Source: Flavihumibacter fluminis (lineage in GTDB: Bacteria > Bacteroidota > Bacteroidia > Chitinophagales > Chitinophagaceae). Taken from it: DNA of 64,000 nucleotides. The stretch lies in contig NZ_JAKEVY010000001.1 of NCBI RefSeq assembly GCF_021491375.1, positions 372,001 through 436,000 of the forward strand, in the 5' to 3' direction. Position 1 is the stretch's first letter, and every line of letters starts with the position of its first letter. The position numbers were made by a program, and so were the translations under genes. Below the pieces are notes generated by a model. It did no database searches. It was not told the DNA's origin and saw only the letters and a list, made by a program, of their open reading frames with translations. Positions 25,322 to 33,407 of this stretch are shown here, in pieces.

Positions 25322-25810
25322 TCAGGAAACAGGAACGGATGCCTGGGTGCTATCCCATTCCATGATCAGCTTTCCGCCATCTATGCGGATGGTGAAATTT
25401 TCAACCGGCGCGCTGGTTTTACCCACCGGAGCATTTACTTTCAACACATCTTTGTCCTTGTGCTTCTCATATTCATAGGCACCCCACTGCTTCAGCTGGC
25501 TGTTCAGGATGATGGTCCATTCTTTTTCATTTGGTATTACAAACAGCGTATAGGTACCCGCCTTTACAGGCTGGCCACCCAGGCTGCCATCTTTCTTAAA
25601 GGTAATTTCGGTTGCTTCATCGGCACCGGCTCTCCATACTTTTCCATAAGGAACCAGGGCACCAAAAATATCTCTGCCTTTTTTGGCAGGTCTGCCATAG
25701 GTTACACTAACATTGTCTGAACTAACCGTTTCATGCGGACTTTTCCGGTTTTGTGCACAGGCGGGAAGCATAAAACTAACTGCTACCAATGCCAATAGTA
25801 AGGATCTCAT
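25322..25810 (-). CDS. DUF2911 lipoprotein
   Basis: A 162-residue predicted lipoprotein (lipobox LPACAQN) of the DUF2911 family, seen almost only in Bacteroidota and related phyla. Typical marks are SVTYGRPAKKGRDIFG, LVPYGKVWRAGADEATEI and AGTYTLFVIP. The function is not known. The ATG at 25810 fits the signal peptide; the frame extends 13 codons upstream. It is the last gene after sppA and the SRPBCC gene, with 19 bases between it and the latter, and is followed by a terminator. Confidence 0.88.
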   Translation of the reverse strand: MRSLLLALVAVSFMLPACAQNRKSPHETVSSDNVSVTYGRPAKKGRDIFGALVPYGKVWRAGADEATEITFKKDGSLGGQPVKAGTYTLFVIPNEKEWTIILNSQLKQWGAYEYEKHKDKDVLKVNAPVGKTSAPVENFTIRIDGGKLIMEWDSTQASVPVS

Positions 25811-25829
25811 AAAAATGGTTTTATTAAAA

Positions 25830-26285
25830 TTAAGGATTCGATTCCACAAGCTTTCTTAAATTTCCGAGGCTTTCTTCCATAACCGGGCCCATCTGCTTAT
25901 CATAAACAATGCTGCCCAGCTTTTCCCAGGGATACCAGGCCAGCTCAAATTCAAAAAACCATTGAACAGTGGTGGTGCCTTGTCTTACCTCGTATAACAT
26001 AAAATTACTGGAGAATTGGCGATCTCCGGCTGCCCATTGATATTGCAGACTGGAATCCGTTTGCTGCCTGAATTGTACATCTATAGCTACTGCACTATCC
26101 TGGAACCACCGATTCCATTCCGGCCAGCGTTGCTGTTCTTGTAAATAAGGCAATACCTGCTCTTTGGATGCCTGTATGTCAACCGCCCTGGAAATTCTTA
26201 CAGTCGAAGGTATCAGGCTGGTAAAAGCAGTGAGCAGCAGGAAAAAAAATACGATACTGATGATCAGTAACTTGATCAGGCGCAT
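25830..26285 (-). CDS. SRPBCC-fold membrane-anchored protein
   Basis: A 151-residue protein with one N-terminal hydrophobic helix (about 5-24) and an SRPBCC/START-like domain, the helix-grip fold that holds hydrophobic ligands. The segment VDIQASKEQVLPYLQEQQRWPEWNRWF is typical of the polyketide-cyclase/dehydrase group. No catalytic residues are evident. It lies 17 bases after sppA and is cotranscribed with it. The frame extends to 26372 inside sppA, but the ATG at 26285 is the better start. Confidence 0.78.
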   Translation of the reverse strand: MRLIKLLIISIVFFFLLLTAFTSLIPSTVRISRAVDIQASKEQVLPYLQEQQRWPEWNRWFQDSAVAIDVQFRQQTDSSLQYQWAAGDRQFSSNFMLYEVRQGTTTVQWFFEFELAWYPWEKLGSIVYDKQMGPVMEESLGNLRKLVESNP

Positions 26286-26302
26286 GCCGGAGGAAAAATT
26301 AA

Positions 26303-28060
26303 TTAATGAAAAATAAGTTCGAAAGGTAGTCTGGCCTGCACAGTTCCGATACCCTCCTGCAGCGATTGCCATTGCTCATATACCCGATGCCAATCATCCC
26401 CAATGGTTTTCCGAATCGACTGAGTGGAAACATTTTTTGAAAAATTTCCGGTGAGGCGCTCCAGCCAGTTTATGCGTTCCGGAAACTGCCGGATCCGGTA
26501 GCCATCCAGTTTTGCCAGTTTAGCTGCTGCCGCCAGCGCATCTTCCATACCCCCCATCCGATCCACCAGGCCAAGTTTGAGTGCCTGGGTACCGGTCCAG
26601 ATTCTACCCTGACCAATACTGTCTACTGATTGAATCGGCATCTTTCTGCCTTCTGCCACCCTGCTTAAAAATGTTTGATAAATACTGTCAACGCCTTCCT
26701 GGAAGAATTTTTTCTGGAGAGGACTCAAGGGTTCCGTTACAGAGGGAGAATTGGCATAAGGTCCGGTTTTCACCCCATCAAAAGTTACCCCCAGTTTATC
26801 AGAGAAAAAGCCCTGCATATTGGGTACGATGGAGAAAACACCAATAGAACCGGTGATGGTATTGGGTTGTGCAAAAATGCTGTCTGCTCCACATGCCATA
26901 TAATAACCGCCGGATGCAGCTACATCGCCAAAGCTTACAATTACCGGTTTATCCTTTTTAGCCAGTTCGATTTCTCTCCACATATTCTCACTTGCCATGG
27001 CACTGCCACCACCCGAATTGATCCGGATCACAATGGCTTTGGTTTTGGAATCCAACCTTGCCTTGCGGATATAATTCCGGAATTTGTTGCCACCGATCTG
27101 TTCCTCATCTCCTTCACCATCTACTATATTACCTTCTGCATATATTACAGTAATACGATCGGTCCCCTTACCACTTAGGGCAGATACTGCTTCAGCATAT
27201 TTTGCGAGGGATACAAATTTTATTTTGTCGATGGAAGCATCACCAGTTTTGCGCCGGATCTCTTCTTTCACGTCATCTTCATAACGCATGCCATCCAGCA
27301 AACCCAGTTTTTCAGCATCGGAAGCAGTTCTTACCAGGTTGCTATCAGCCAGGTTCCTCAACCGGGAAGTTTCCAGTTTCCTGATTTCACCAATTGATTC
27401 CAGCATATGCCCATAGATTCCTTCGAGCAACTCACGACTTTGGATTTTATTGGGCTCGGTCATCTTTTCTTCCCGGAAGGGTTCAGTAGCACTTTTGAAT
27501 TTACCGGCATAAAAAATCTGTGGTTCAATATCCAGTCTGTCCAATGCTTTTTTGAAGAACACATATTCCATTCCCAATCCTGTCCATTCCAGTCCGCCTT
27601 TAGGATGACAATACAATTTCTCAGCAGCAGATGCCACATAAAAAGCTTGTTGAGGAATTACCTCTCCATAGGCGATTACAAATTTTCCTGCTTCTTTAAA
27701 CTCCGCAATTGCTTTCCGGATTTCTGCATTGGTTGCAAAACCATTGGCATTACTACCTGCTTTCAGATAGAGTCCGTCTACCTGGTCATTACCGGCCGCA
27801 TGTTTTAACAGTTGCACCACATCATATACACCTGGCTGTGAATAGGGCTCCTCTCCTTCCAGCAATGCAAACGGATCTTCTTTGGTTTGCTCTTTCAATG
27901 CCTTGCCAAGATCAAGATACAGTACAGAATGTGCTTCCAGCTGCACCGCTTCTTTACTGGCAAGTGCACCCGCAATTCCGATCAGCATGAAAAAAGCAAT
28001 CACGCTGAAAACAAACAAGGCAAGTAATGCAGCAAAAAAGTATTTAAAGAATTGTGCCAT
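26303..28060 (-). CDS. sppA: Signal peptide peptidase SppA, 67K type
   Basis: A 585-residue membrane protease that degrades cleaved signal peptides. One N-terminal transmembrane helix (about 8-32) anchors two tandem S49 domains. The catalytic Lys189 is in YAGKFKSATEPF of the first domain and the nucleophile Ser383 in DVAASGGYYMA of the second, matching the Lys/Ser dyad of the E. coli enzyme. It heads an operon with an SRPBCC protein and a DUF2911 lipoprotein and is divergent from folK. Confidence 0.95.
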   Translation of the reverse strand: MAQFFKYFFAALLALFVFSVIAFFMLIGIAGALASKEAVQLEAHSVLYLDLGKALKEQTKEDPFALLEGEEPYSQPGVYDVVQLLKHAAGNDQVDGLYLKAGSNANGFATNAEIRKAIAEFKEAGKFVIAYGEVIPQQAFYVASAAEKLYCHPKGGLEWTGLGMEYVFFKKALDRLDIEPQIFYAGKFKSATEPFREEKMTEPNKIQSRELLEGIYGHMLESIGEIRKLETSRLRNLADSNLVRTASDAEKLGLLDGMRYEDDVKEEIRRKTGDASIDKIKFVSLAKYAEAVSALSGKGTDRITVIYAEGNIVDGEGDEEQIGGNKFRNYIRKARLDSKTKAIVIRINSGGGSAMASENMWREIELAKKDKPVIVSFGDVAASGGYYMACGADSIFAQPNTITGSIGVFSIVPNMQGFFSDKLGVTFDGVKTGPYANSPSVTEPLSPLQKKFFQEGVDSIYQTFLSRVAEGRKMPIQSVDSIGQGRIWTGTQALKLGLVDRMGGMEDALAAAAKLAKLDGYRIRQFPERINWLERLTGNFSKNVSTQSIRKTIGDDWHRVYEQWQSLQEGIGTVQARLPFELIFH

Positions 28061-28119
28061 ACGAACGCTTGGTTAAAAAACGGATTAACTGATATTTGAG
28101 CCTGTAAAGTACAGAATCT

Positions 28120-28605
28120 ATGCATACAGCCTACCTGTTGATGGGGGGGAATATTGGAAACCGGGAAGAATACCTTCAACAGGCAAGCCTATTGATCAAT
28201 CAATTGGCCGGCAGGGTGGAAAAAAGTTCCTCCATTTATGAAACAGCCGCCTGGGGAAATACCAACCAGTCTGCGTTTCTGAACCAGGCCGTACAAATCA
28301 ATACCCGTCTGACTGCACCTGAACTCATGACCACCTTATTGCTGATTGAGGAAAAAATGGGCAGAAAGCGACTCGATAAATACGGGCCCCGGGTTATTGA
28401 TATTGATATATTGTTATATGATCAGGAAGTGCATGCAACGCCGCATGTCCGGATTCCGCATCCCGAATTGCCCAACCGGCGCTTTGCCCTGGAGCCTTTA
28501 AATGAACTCGCACCCAACCTGGTGCATCCCCTTCTACATAGATCCGTAAATGAATTATTAAACAGTTGCGAGGATCCGCTGCCTGTGACTAAACTGAAGA
28601 CATGA
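28120..28605 (+). CDS. folK: 6-hydroxymethyl-7,8-dihydropterin pyrophosphokinase
   Basis: A 161-residue HPPK that transfers pyrophosphate from ATP to 6-hydroxymethyl-dihydropterin in folate synthesis. It shows the N-terminal LLMGGNIGNREEYL, SSIYETAAWG, RVIDIDILLYD (metal-binding aspartates) and IPHPELPNRRFALEPL. Length is normal. Its stop overlaps the following deoxynucleoside kinase gene by four bases. Confidence 0.95.
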   Translation: MHTAYLLMGGNIGNREEYLQQASLLINQLAGRVEKSSSIYETAAWGNTNQSAFLNQAVQINTRLTAPELMTTLLLIEEKMGRKRLDKYGPRVIDIDILLYDQEVHATPHVRIPHPELPNRRFALEPLNELAPNLVHPLLHRSVNELLNSCEDPLPVTKLKT

Positions 28606-29234
28606 AGTATCACTATATAACTATTGAAGGAAATATTGGTGCCGGGAAAACAACATTGGCGCATTTACTGGCTAAACAATACAATGCGCGACTGGTACTG
28701 GAAGAGTTTGCAGACAATCCCTTTCTGCCTAAGTTTTATGAGAATCCCGGACAATTTGCTTTTCCCCTGGAGTTGTTTTTCATGGCTGAGCGATACAAAC
28801 AATTAAAGGATTTAATTCATACCAAGGATCTCTTTCATTCCGTAACTATATCCGATTATCTATTTACCAAATGCCTGCTTTTTGCCAAGGTAAACCTGCC
28901 GGAAGAAGAGTTTCGTTTGTATCAGCGTTTGTTTGAAATCATTCACCAGCAGATGATTCAGCCGGAAATCCTGATTTATCTGCATGCGCCGGTTCAAAAA
29001 TTGCAGAAAAATATCCGCAAACGAAACCGGCCCTATGAGCAGCAGATACCGGATGAATACCTGTTTTCTATCCAGGAAACCTACACGCATTATATCAAAC
29101 AGCACAATATCAAAACACTATTTGTGGATGCTTCCAATGCGGATTTCCTGGGTAATGAAAAACATTTGAAAGCAATTCTGGATGCCCTGGATAAAGAATA
29201 TGATGAGGGACAGCATTTCATTGCATTACCCTAA
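28602..29234 (+). CDS. Deoxynucleoside kinase (dNK family)
   Basis: A 210-residue kinase of the deoxyadenosine/deoxyguanosine kinase type, which salvages deoxynucleosides by ATP-dependent phosphorylation. The P-loop GNIGAGKTTL is at about residues 9-18, followed by LVLEEFADNPFLPKFY, a DYLFTK segment and the lid RKRNRPYEQ with its arginines. Substrate preference cannot be read from the sequence. It is coupled to folK by a four-base overlap and followed nine bases later by an MFS gene. Confidence 0.9.
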   Translation: MKYHYITIEGNIGAGKTTLAHLLAKQYNARLVLEEFADNPFLPKFYENPGQFAFPLELFFMAERYKQLKDLIHTKDLFHSVTISDYLFTKCLLFAKVNLPEEEFRLYQRLFEIIHQQMIQPEILIYLHAPVQKLQKNIRKRNRPYEQQIPDEYLFSIQETYTHYIKQHNIKTLFVDASNADFLGNEKHLKAILDALDKEYDEGQHFIALP

Positions 29235-29243
29235 CAGCAGCAT

Positions 29244-30500
29244 ATGACCGAACTTCAATCCATTGAACAGGCAAAACAGGATCCACTCGCCAGCATGCGG
29301 CTACCCGAATTCAGGTTCCTGATGGCAGGGCGCTTTACTTTTATCATGGCGCTGAGAATGATGGCAACCCTGGTAGGCTGGTGGCTCTATGAACTCACCG
29401 GCGATCCCTTTGCGATAGGCCTGGTGGGATTGTCGGAAGCCATTCCTGCCATCTCACTGGCTTTGTATGCTGGTCATGTTATTGACTTGTCGGATAAACG
29501 AAGCTTGCTATTAAAAGGGGTATCCTTTTACCTGGCCTGTGGTGCAGCACTGTTAACCCTGTCCTATACCTTGGGAAGTACAGGTCAAAACAACTTATTG
29601 ATAGGAGGAATCTATGCGATTATTTTTTGTACCGGTATCATACGTTCTTTTACGGGACCTTCTTTCTCTGCGATTCTTGCCCAGATGGTGCCCCGGCCCT
29701 TACTGGCCAATGCCATCACCTGGAACCAGGGTGTTTGGCTGACTGCCTCTGTTACGGGCCATGCTGCAGGAGGCTTCATCATTGCAACGGTGCATGCCAG
29801 TGGTACGCTTTGGGTGATTTGTACCTTGATTTTCATCGCCCTTTTTTCCTTGTTTCAGCTGCTTCCCAAACCGGCTTCCATCAAAGCAGGACAGCAAAAA
29901 ACACTGGAGAGTGTAAAAGAAGGTTTGCGGTTTGTATTTCGGACCAAAGAAGTATTGGGGGCTATGACACTTGACCTGTTTGCTGTGTTGTTCGGCGGCT
30001 TGGTAGCAATGGTACCAGTATTTGCCAAAGATATTCTGAAAGTTGGTCCCATTGGCTTTGGCTGGTTGAATGCAGCCGCTGATATCGGGGCCATCATCAT
30101 TATACTTATTCTAACTTTTTTCCCGATGAAAAAGAACCAGGGACGGACCCTGTTTTTTGCAGTCGGCGGATTTGGCTTGTGTATAATTCTATTTGCCCTC
30201 TCCAGAACATTCTGGATTTCATTTACGGCATTGTTATTATCAGGTGTATTGGATGGAATTAGTGTAGTGATTCGGGGTACTATTTTGCAATTGAAAACGC
30301 CCGATGAAATGCGGGGGCGTGTGATGAGTGTGAACAGTATGTTCATCAACAGCAGCAATGAAATCGGTCAATTTGAAAGTGGAGTGGCGGCACGTTTTCT
30401 GGGAGTGGTACCCTCTGTGATTTTTGGTGGAACCATGACCTTATTGGTCGTATTCATCACCTGGTTTAAGGCACCCTCCCTTAGGAAAATGCACTATTAG
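29244..30500 (+). CDS. MFS transporter, EntS-like (MFS_3)
   Basis: A 418-residue major facilitator with about 10-12 predicted transmembrane helices. The loop GHVIDLSDKRSLLLKG after the second helix and the TPDEMRGRVMSVNSMF segment in the second half fit the MFS_3 group, which includes the enterobactin exporter EntS. No siderophore genes are nearby, so the substrate is open. It follows the folK-dNK pair and is convergent with the antiporter gene (4-base overlap). Confidence 0.85.
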   Translation: MTELQSIEQAKQDPLASMRLPEFRFLMAGRFTFIMALRMMATLVGWWLYELTGDPFAIGLVGLSEAIPAISLALYAGHVIDLSDKRSLLLKGVSFYLACGAALLTLSYTLGSTGQNNLLIGGIYAIIFCTGIIRSFTGPSFSAILAQMVPRPLLANAITWNQGVWLTASVTGHAAGGFIIATVHASGTLWVICTLIFIALFSLFQLLPKPASIKAGQQKTLESVKEGLRFVFRTKEVLGAMTLDLFAVLFGGLVAMVPVFAKDILKVGPIGFGWLNAAADIGAIIIILILTFFPMKKNQGRTLFFAVGGFGLCIILFALSRTFWISFTALLLSGVLDGISVVIRGTILQLKTPDEMRGRVMSVNSMFINSSNEIGQFESGVAARFLGVVPSVIFGGTMTLLVVFITWFKAPSLRKMHY

Positions 30501-32734
30501 GATCCGGGTTCAGCTTGAATTAATTCCATGATTTTTTCGCGTTCTCCTACGATCCAGATAATATCATCCCATTCAAATACTGTTTGGGAATCCGGGTTCA
30601 GGATACGATTGCCGGCGCGTTCAATCCCTACTACCAGTCCGTTTGTTTTTTCCCGGATGCCAGAATTGCGAATGGTTTTTCCTTTCAAAAGATTGTGTTC
30701 ATCCACACGGATTTTCATCAGGCGGATTTCTTCTTCCTCTTCAAGCTGTGGCAGGGACTCCGGTTCAACAATTGGTCTGAACAGTTGCAATTGCTGGTCG
30801 GTACCAATCACCGCCAACTTATCATAGGGATAGATTTTTTCAGTACGTTGAGGGGCCATGATTGTTTTTTTCCCTCTTTCAATTGACGCGATATTGATGC
30901 CATAGCGCTCCCGCCAGGCCAGTGTTTCCAGGTCTTTTCCGAGGCAGGCAGCTTCCGGACTAATAGTGAAATAAGCGAGGTGCGCATCCCAGGGACTAAG
31001 GGTACTGGTGGCACCGGTATTGGCCACCATTTCACGATGATTCAGGTTGGTCATAAAGCGGCGTTCAATCCGGGCATAAAAAGATTGCAATCGTTTTGAA
31101 AAAATAAACAATACCACTGCTAATACAAGGATGGCACCTATCAATGCAATTAATCCGGAAAACAACTGGCTCAATAACAAGAACAGATAAAAAACTGCCA
31201 GCAGGTTTCGTAACACTTCCACCATAACCAACGGACCATGGTTTACCTGTTCATTTAACCAGAGACTGGTATAGGCACCCCGCTGAGGCTTTTTGATGGT
31301 AAGCGCCCAGATAAAAGGAGAAGCAACCAATAAAGTCAGAAGAACCGTCAGGATATGCGCAGTAATTGTTTGTTCCAGCATATCGACCAGCCAGGGATCC
31401 ACAAATTTTACTGCCAGGAAAATGGCAGCCAGAATAATAACCGAATTAAGAACGATGATGTTGAAATAAGTCCGGAATACCATTTTCCAGTCGGCATCCG
31501 CTGGTATTTGTTGTGCTCCGGAACTGTATCGATTGAGGCGGTTTCTCCACCTGGGAGGCAGTGTTTGATCAATCCATTTATAGAGCGGCACTGCTGCCTT
31601 GATCATAAAGGGAGTAGAAAAGGTAGTGATGACTGAAACGCCAACAGCAATCGGGTATAAAAAATCGGAAGTCACACCCAGGCTTACCCCAAGGGTCGCA
31701 ATAATGAAGGAAAATTCACCAATCTGCGACATACTCATCCCTGCCTGCAAACTTTGTTTTAAGGGCTGACCGGAGATAAAGGAACCGATGGTAATATTGA
31801 TTGTTTTTCCGAAAATAACTGCCAGGGTAATGATCAATACGGGAATGCGATATTCCCACAACAGTTTGGGATCGATCAGCATACCAACCGATACAAAGAA
31901 CACCGCACCAAATAAGTTTTTCACCGGCTGCATCTGGTGTTCAATATCTTCCGCCTGGGTAGTTTCTGCCAGCACGGATCCCATAATGAAAGCGCCTAAG
32001 GCAGCAGAAAATCCTACATAGGTGGCGAGTATCACCATACCCAAACACATGCCGAGGGAGATTATCAGCAGGGTTTCATTATTCAGCCATCGGTTGACCC
32101 ATCTGAAAAAACTGGGAATAACCAGGATGCCAAAGAGGAACCAAAGGCTAAGGAAAAAGACCAGTTTCACCACTTCGATCATGAGGTCGAGACCTGAAAA
32201 CTGCTGACTGACAGCTACGGTAGAGAGCAATACCATTAATAGTACAGCCACAATGTCTTCTATCACCAGCATGCCCATTACCATACTGGCGAAACTGGTA
32301 GATTTGAGTCCCTGTTCTTCAAAGGCCCTTATGATAATGGTAGTAGAAGAAATGGAAATGATCCCGCCCAGAAAAATACAGTTCATGGTGGACCATCCTA
32401 AAATACTGCCGGTCGTATAACCGAGCAGAAACATACCTGTTATTTCAAAAATACCAGCAATGGAGGCCGACCCTCCTACCCGCATGAGTTTTTTAAAACT
32501 GAATTCCAGTCCCAGGTTGAACAACAATACCACCACCCCGATTTCCGCCCATATTTTGATATTGTCCAGGTCGCCAATGGTAGGAAAAAAATTAAAATTA
32601 GGACCAACAAGTAAACCGGCAATAATATAACCTAATACAAGTGGTTGTTTTAACCGTTTGAATAAAAGGGTGGTTATGGCAGCCGCCCCAAGAATCAGTG
32701 CCAGGTCTTTAATTAAAACAGGTAAATGCGCCAT
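30497..32734 (-). CDS. CPA2-type cation:proton antiporter with C-terminal RCK (TrkA-C) domains
   Basis: A 745-residue membrane protein. Residues 1 to about 390 are a Na+/H+ exchanger domain of the KefB/YbaL type, with QPLVLGYIIAGLLVGP, LGGIISISSTTIIIRAF and GMSMSQIGEFSFI. A second block of about four hydrophobic helices (about 425-550) follows, where a NAD-binding TrkA-N domain might be expected. Two TrkA-C-like domains end the chain (about 575-650 and 670-740), with an acidic LEEEEEIRLM linker between. It probably moves K+ or Na+ against H+ under ligand control. Confidence 0.9.
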   Translation of the reverse strand: MAHLPVLIKDLALILGAAAITTLLFKRLKQPLVLGYIIAGLLVGPNFNFFPTIGDLDNIKIWAEIGVVVLLFNLGLEFSFKKLMRVGGSASIAGIFEITGMFLLGYTTGSILGWSTMNCIFLGGIISISSTTIIIRAFEEQGLKSTSFASMVMGMLVIEDIVAVLLMVLLSTVAVSQQFSGLDLMIEVVKLVFFLSLWFLFGILVIPSFFRWVNRWLNNETLLIISLGMCLGMVILATYVGFSAALGAFIMGSVLAETTQAEDIEHQMQPVKNLFGAVFFVSVGMLIDPKLLWEYRIPVLIITLAVIFGKTINITIGSFISGQPLKQSLQAGMSMSQIGEFSFIIATLGVSLGVTSDFLYPIAVGVSVITTFSTPFMIKAAVPLYKWIDQTLPPRWRNRLNRYSSGAQQIPADADWKMVFRTYFNIIVLNSVIILAAIFLAVKFVDPWLVDMLEQTITAHILTVLLTLLVASPFIWALTIKKPQRGAYTSLWLNEQVNHGPLVMVEVLRNLLAVFYLFLLLSQLFSGLIALIGAILVLAVVLFIFSKRLQSFYARIERRFMTNLNHREMVANTGATSTLSPWDAHLAYFTISPEAACLGKDLETLAWRERYGINIASIERGKKTIMAPQRTEKIYPYDKLAVIGTDQQLQLFRPIVEPESLPQLEEEEEIRLMKIRVDEHNLLKGKTIRNSGIREKTNGLVVGIERAGNRILNPDSQTVFEWDDIIWIVGEREKIMELIQAEPGS

Positions 32735-32777
32735 ACGCGCAAATATCGGGTAGTGAAACCGTTTTTATATATCTGGC

Positions 32778-33260
32778 TTATTTTAATTTGAGGTAAAGAT
32801 TTTCCAATACAAAAAACACAGCCGGACAAAAACTGCTGTTCTTCAGGGTGAGTGGAATTCTTTTAAATAGCACATCTTCATCGGTATAGGGGAAGCGGGC
32901 ACAATCCGATGGCCGGTCTTCGTAAACACTGCAGGCATTGTCGGATCCCAAAAATGGACAGGGAGAAGATTTGGTTACATAATCACCGTCCTGGTCGAGC
33001 CGTAGGTACTGCTCAATAAACTGGCTTTCTTTCATTCCCAGTAATTTACTGAGCCGCTTGATATCAGTTGTTTTGAACCGGGGTGAATAGTTTTTACAAC
33101 AGGCAGCGCAATCCAGGCAATTGATTTTTTCAAATGCCTGCTCGTGTAAATCAGGAATTAATTTTAGCAGCTTGTTTTTGGGCGCGGTTTCCAGCAGGCG
33201 TTTGTATGCCTTTTGCCGCTCCGCCGATAACTTTTTCCAATTGGGCGCTATGCTGTCCAT
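32778..33260 (-). CDS. YkgJ-family cysteine cluster protein
   Basis: A 160-residue cytoplasmic protein with the cysteine cluster pattern CLDCAACCKNY, SPCPFLGSDNACSVYEDRPSDCARFP and FCPAV, which binds a zinc ion or an Fe-S cluster in this family. Function is unknown. It lies alone between the antiporter and gcvP; a palindromic element is located 18 bases upstream of its ATG. Confidence 0.85.
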   Translation of the reverse strand: MDSIAPNWKKLSAERQKAYKRLLETAPKNKLLKLIPDLHEQAFEKINCLDCAACCKNYSPRFKTTDIKRLSKLLGMKESQFIEQYLRLDQDGDYVTKSSPCPFLGSDNACSVYEDRPSDCARFPYTDEDVLFKRIPLTLKNSSFCPAVFFVLENLYLKLK

Positions 33261-33278
33261 TTGTCAAAGGTACTGCTT

Positions 33279-33305
33279 CCACCCGTCGGGTAACCAGACG
33301 GGTGG
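33279..33305. repeat. REP-like palindromic element with CCACCCG core
   Basis: CCACCCGTC (33279-33287) and GACGGGTGG (33297-33305) form a perfect 9-bp stem with a 9-base loop. The core resembles the element at 12265-12303. It lies in the divergent gap between the YkgJ gene and gcvP. Confidence 0.65.
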
Positions 33306-33370
33306 AGAAAAGGTGCACAAACGATTGAGTAATGCTTACACAAACAAGTGTTCGTCTGGTTTCCAAATTG

Positions 33371-33378
33371 TAACTTTG
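33371..33378 (+). promoter_or_regulatory. Candidate -7 element of the gcvP promoter
   Basis: TAACTTTG matches the Bacteroidota -7 consensus and ends 29 bases before the gcvP ATG. The -33 region is weak (TTCG at 33351). No glycine riboswitch is recognisable. Confidence 0.42.
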
Positions 33379-33407
33379 CCCATCCAAAAAGCTTAACCGC
33401 ACACATT

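Noticed and set aside
33261-33407. Glycine riboswitch upstream of gcvP
   Set aside because: The region contains only a short palindrome and a promoter-like motif; the conserved glycine-aptamer core is not recognisable and the space is too short for a tandem aptamer.
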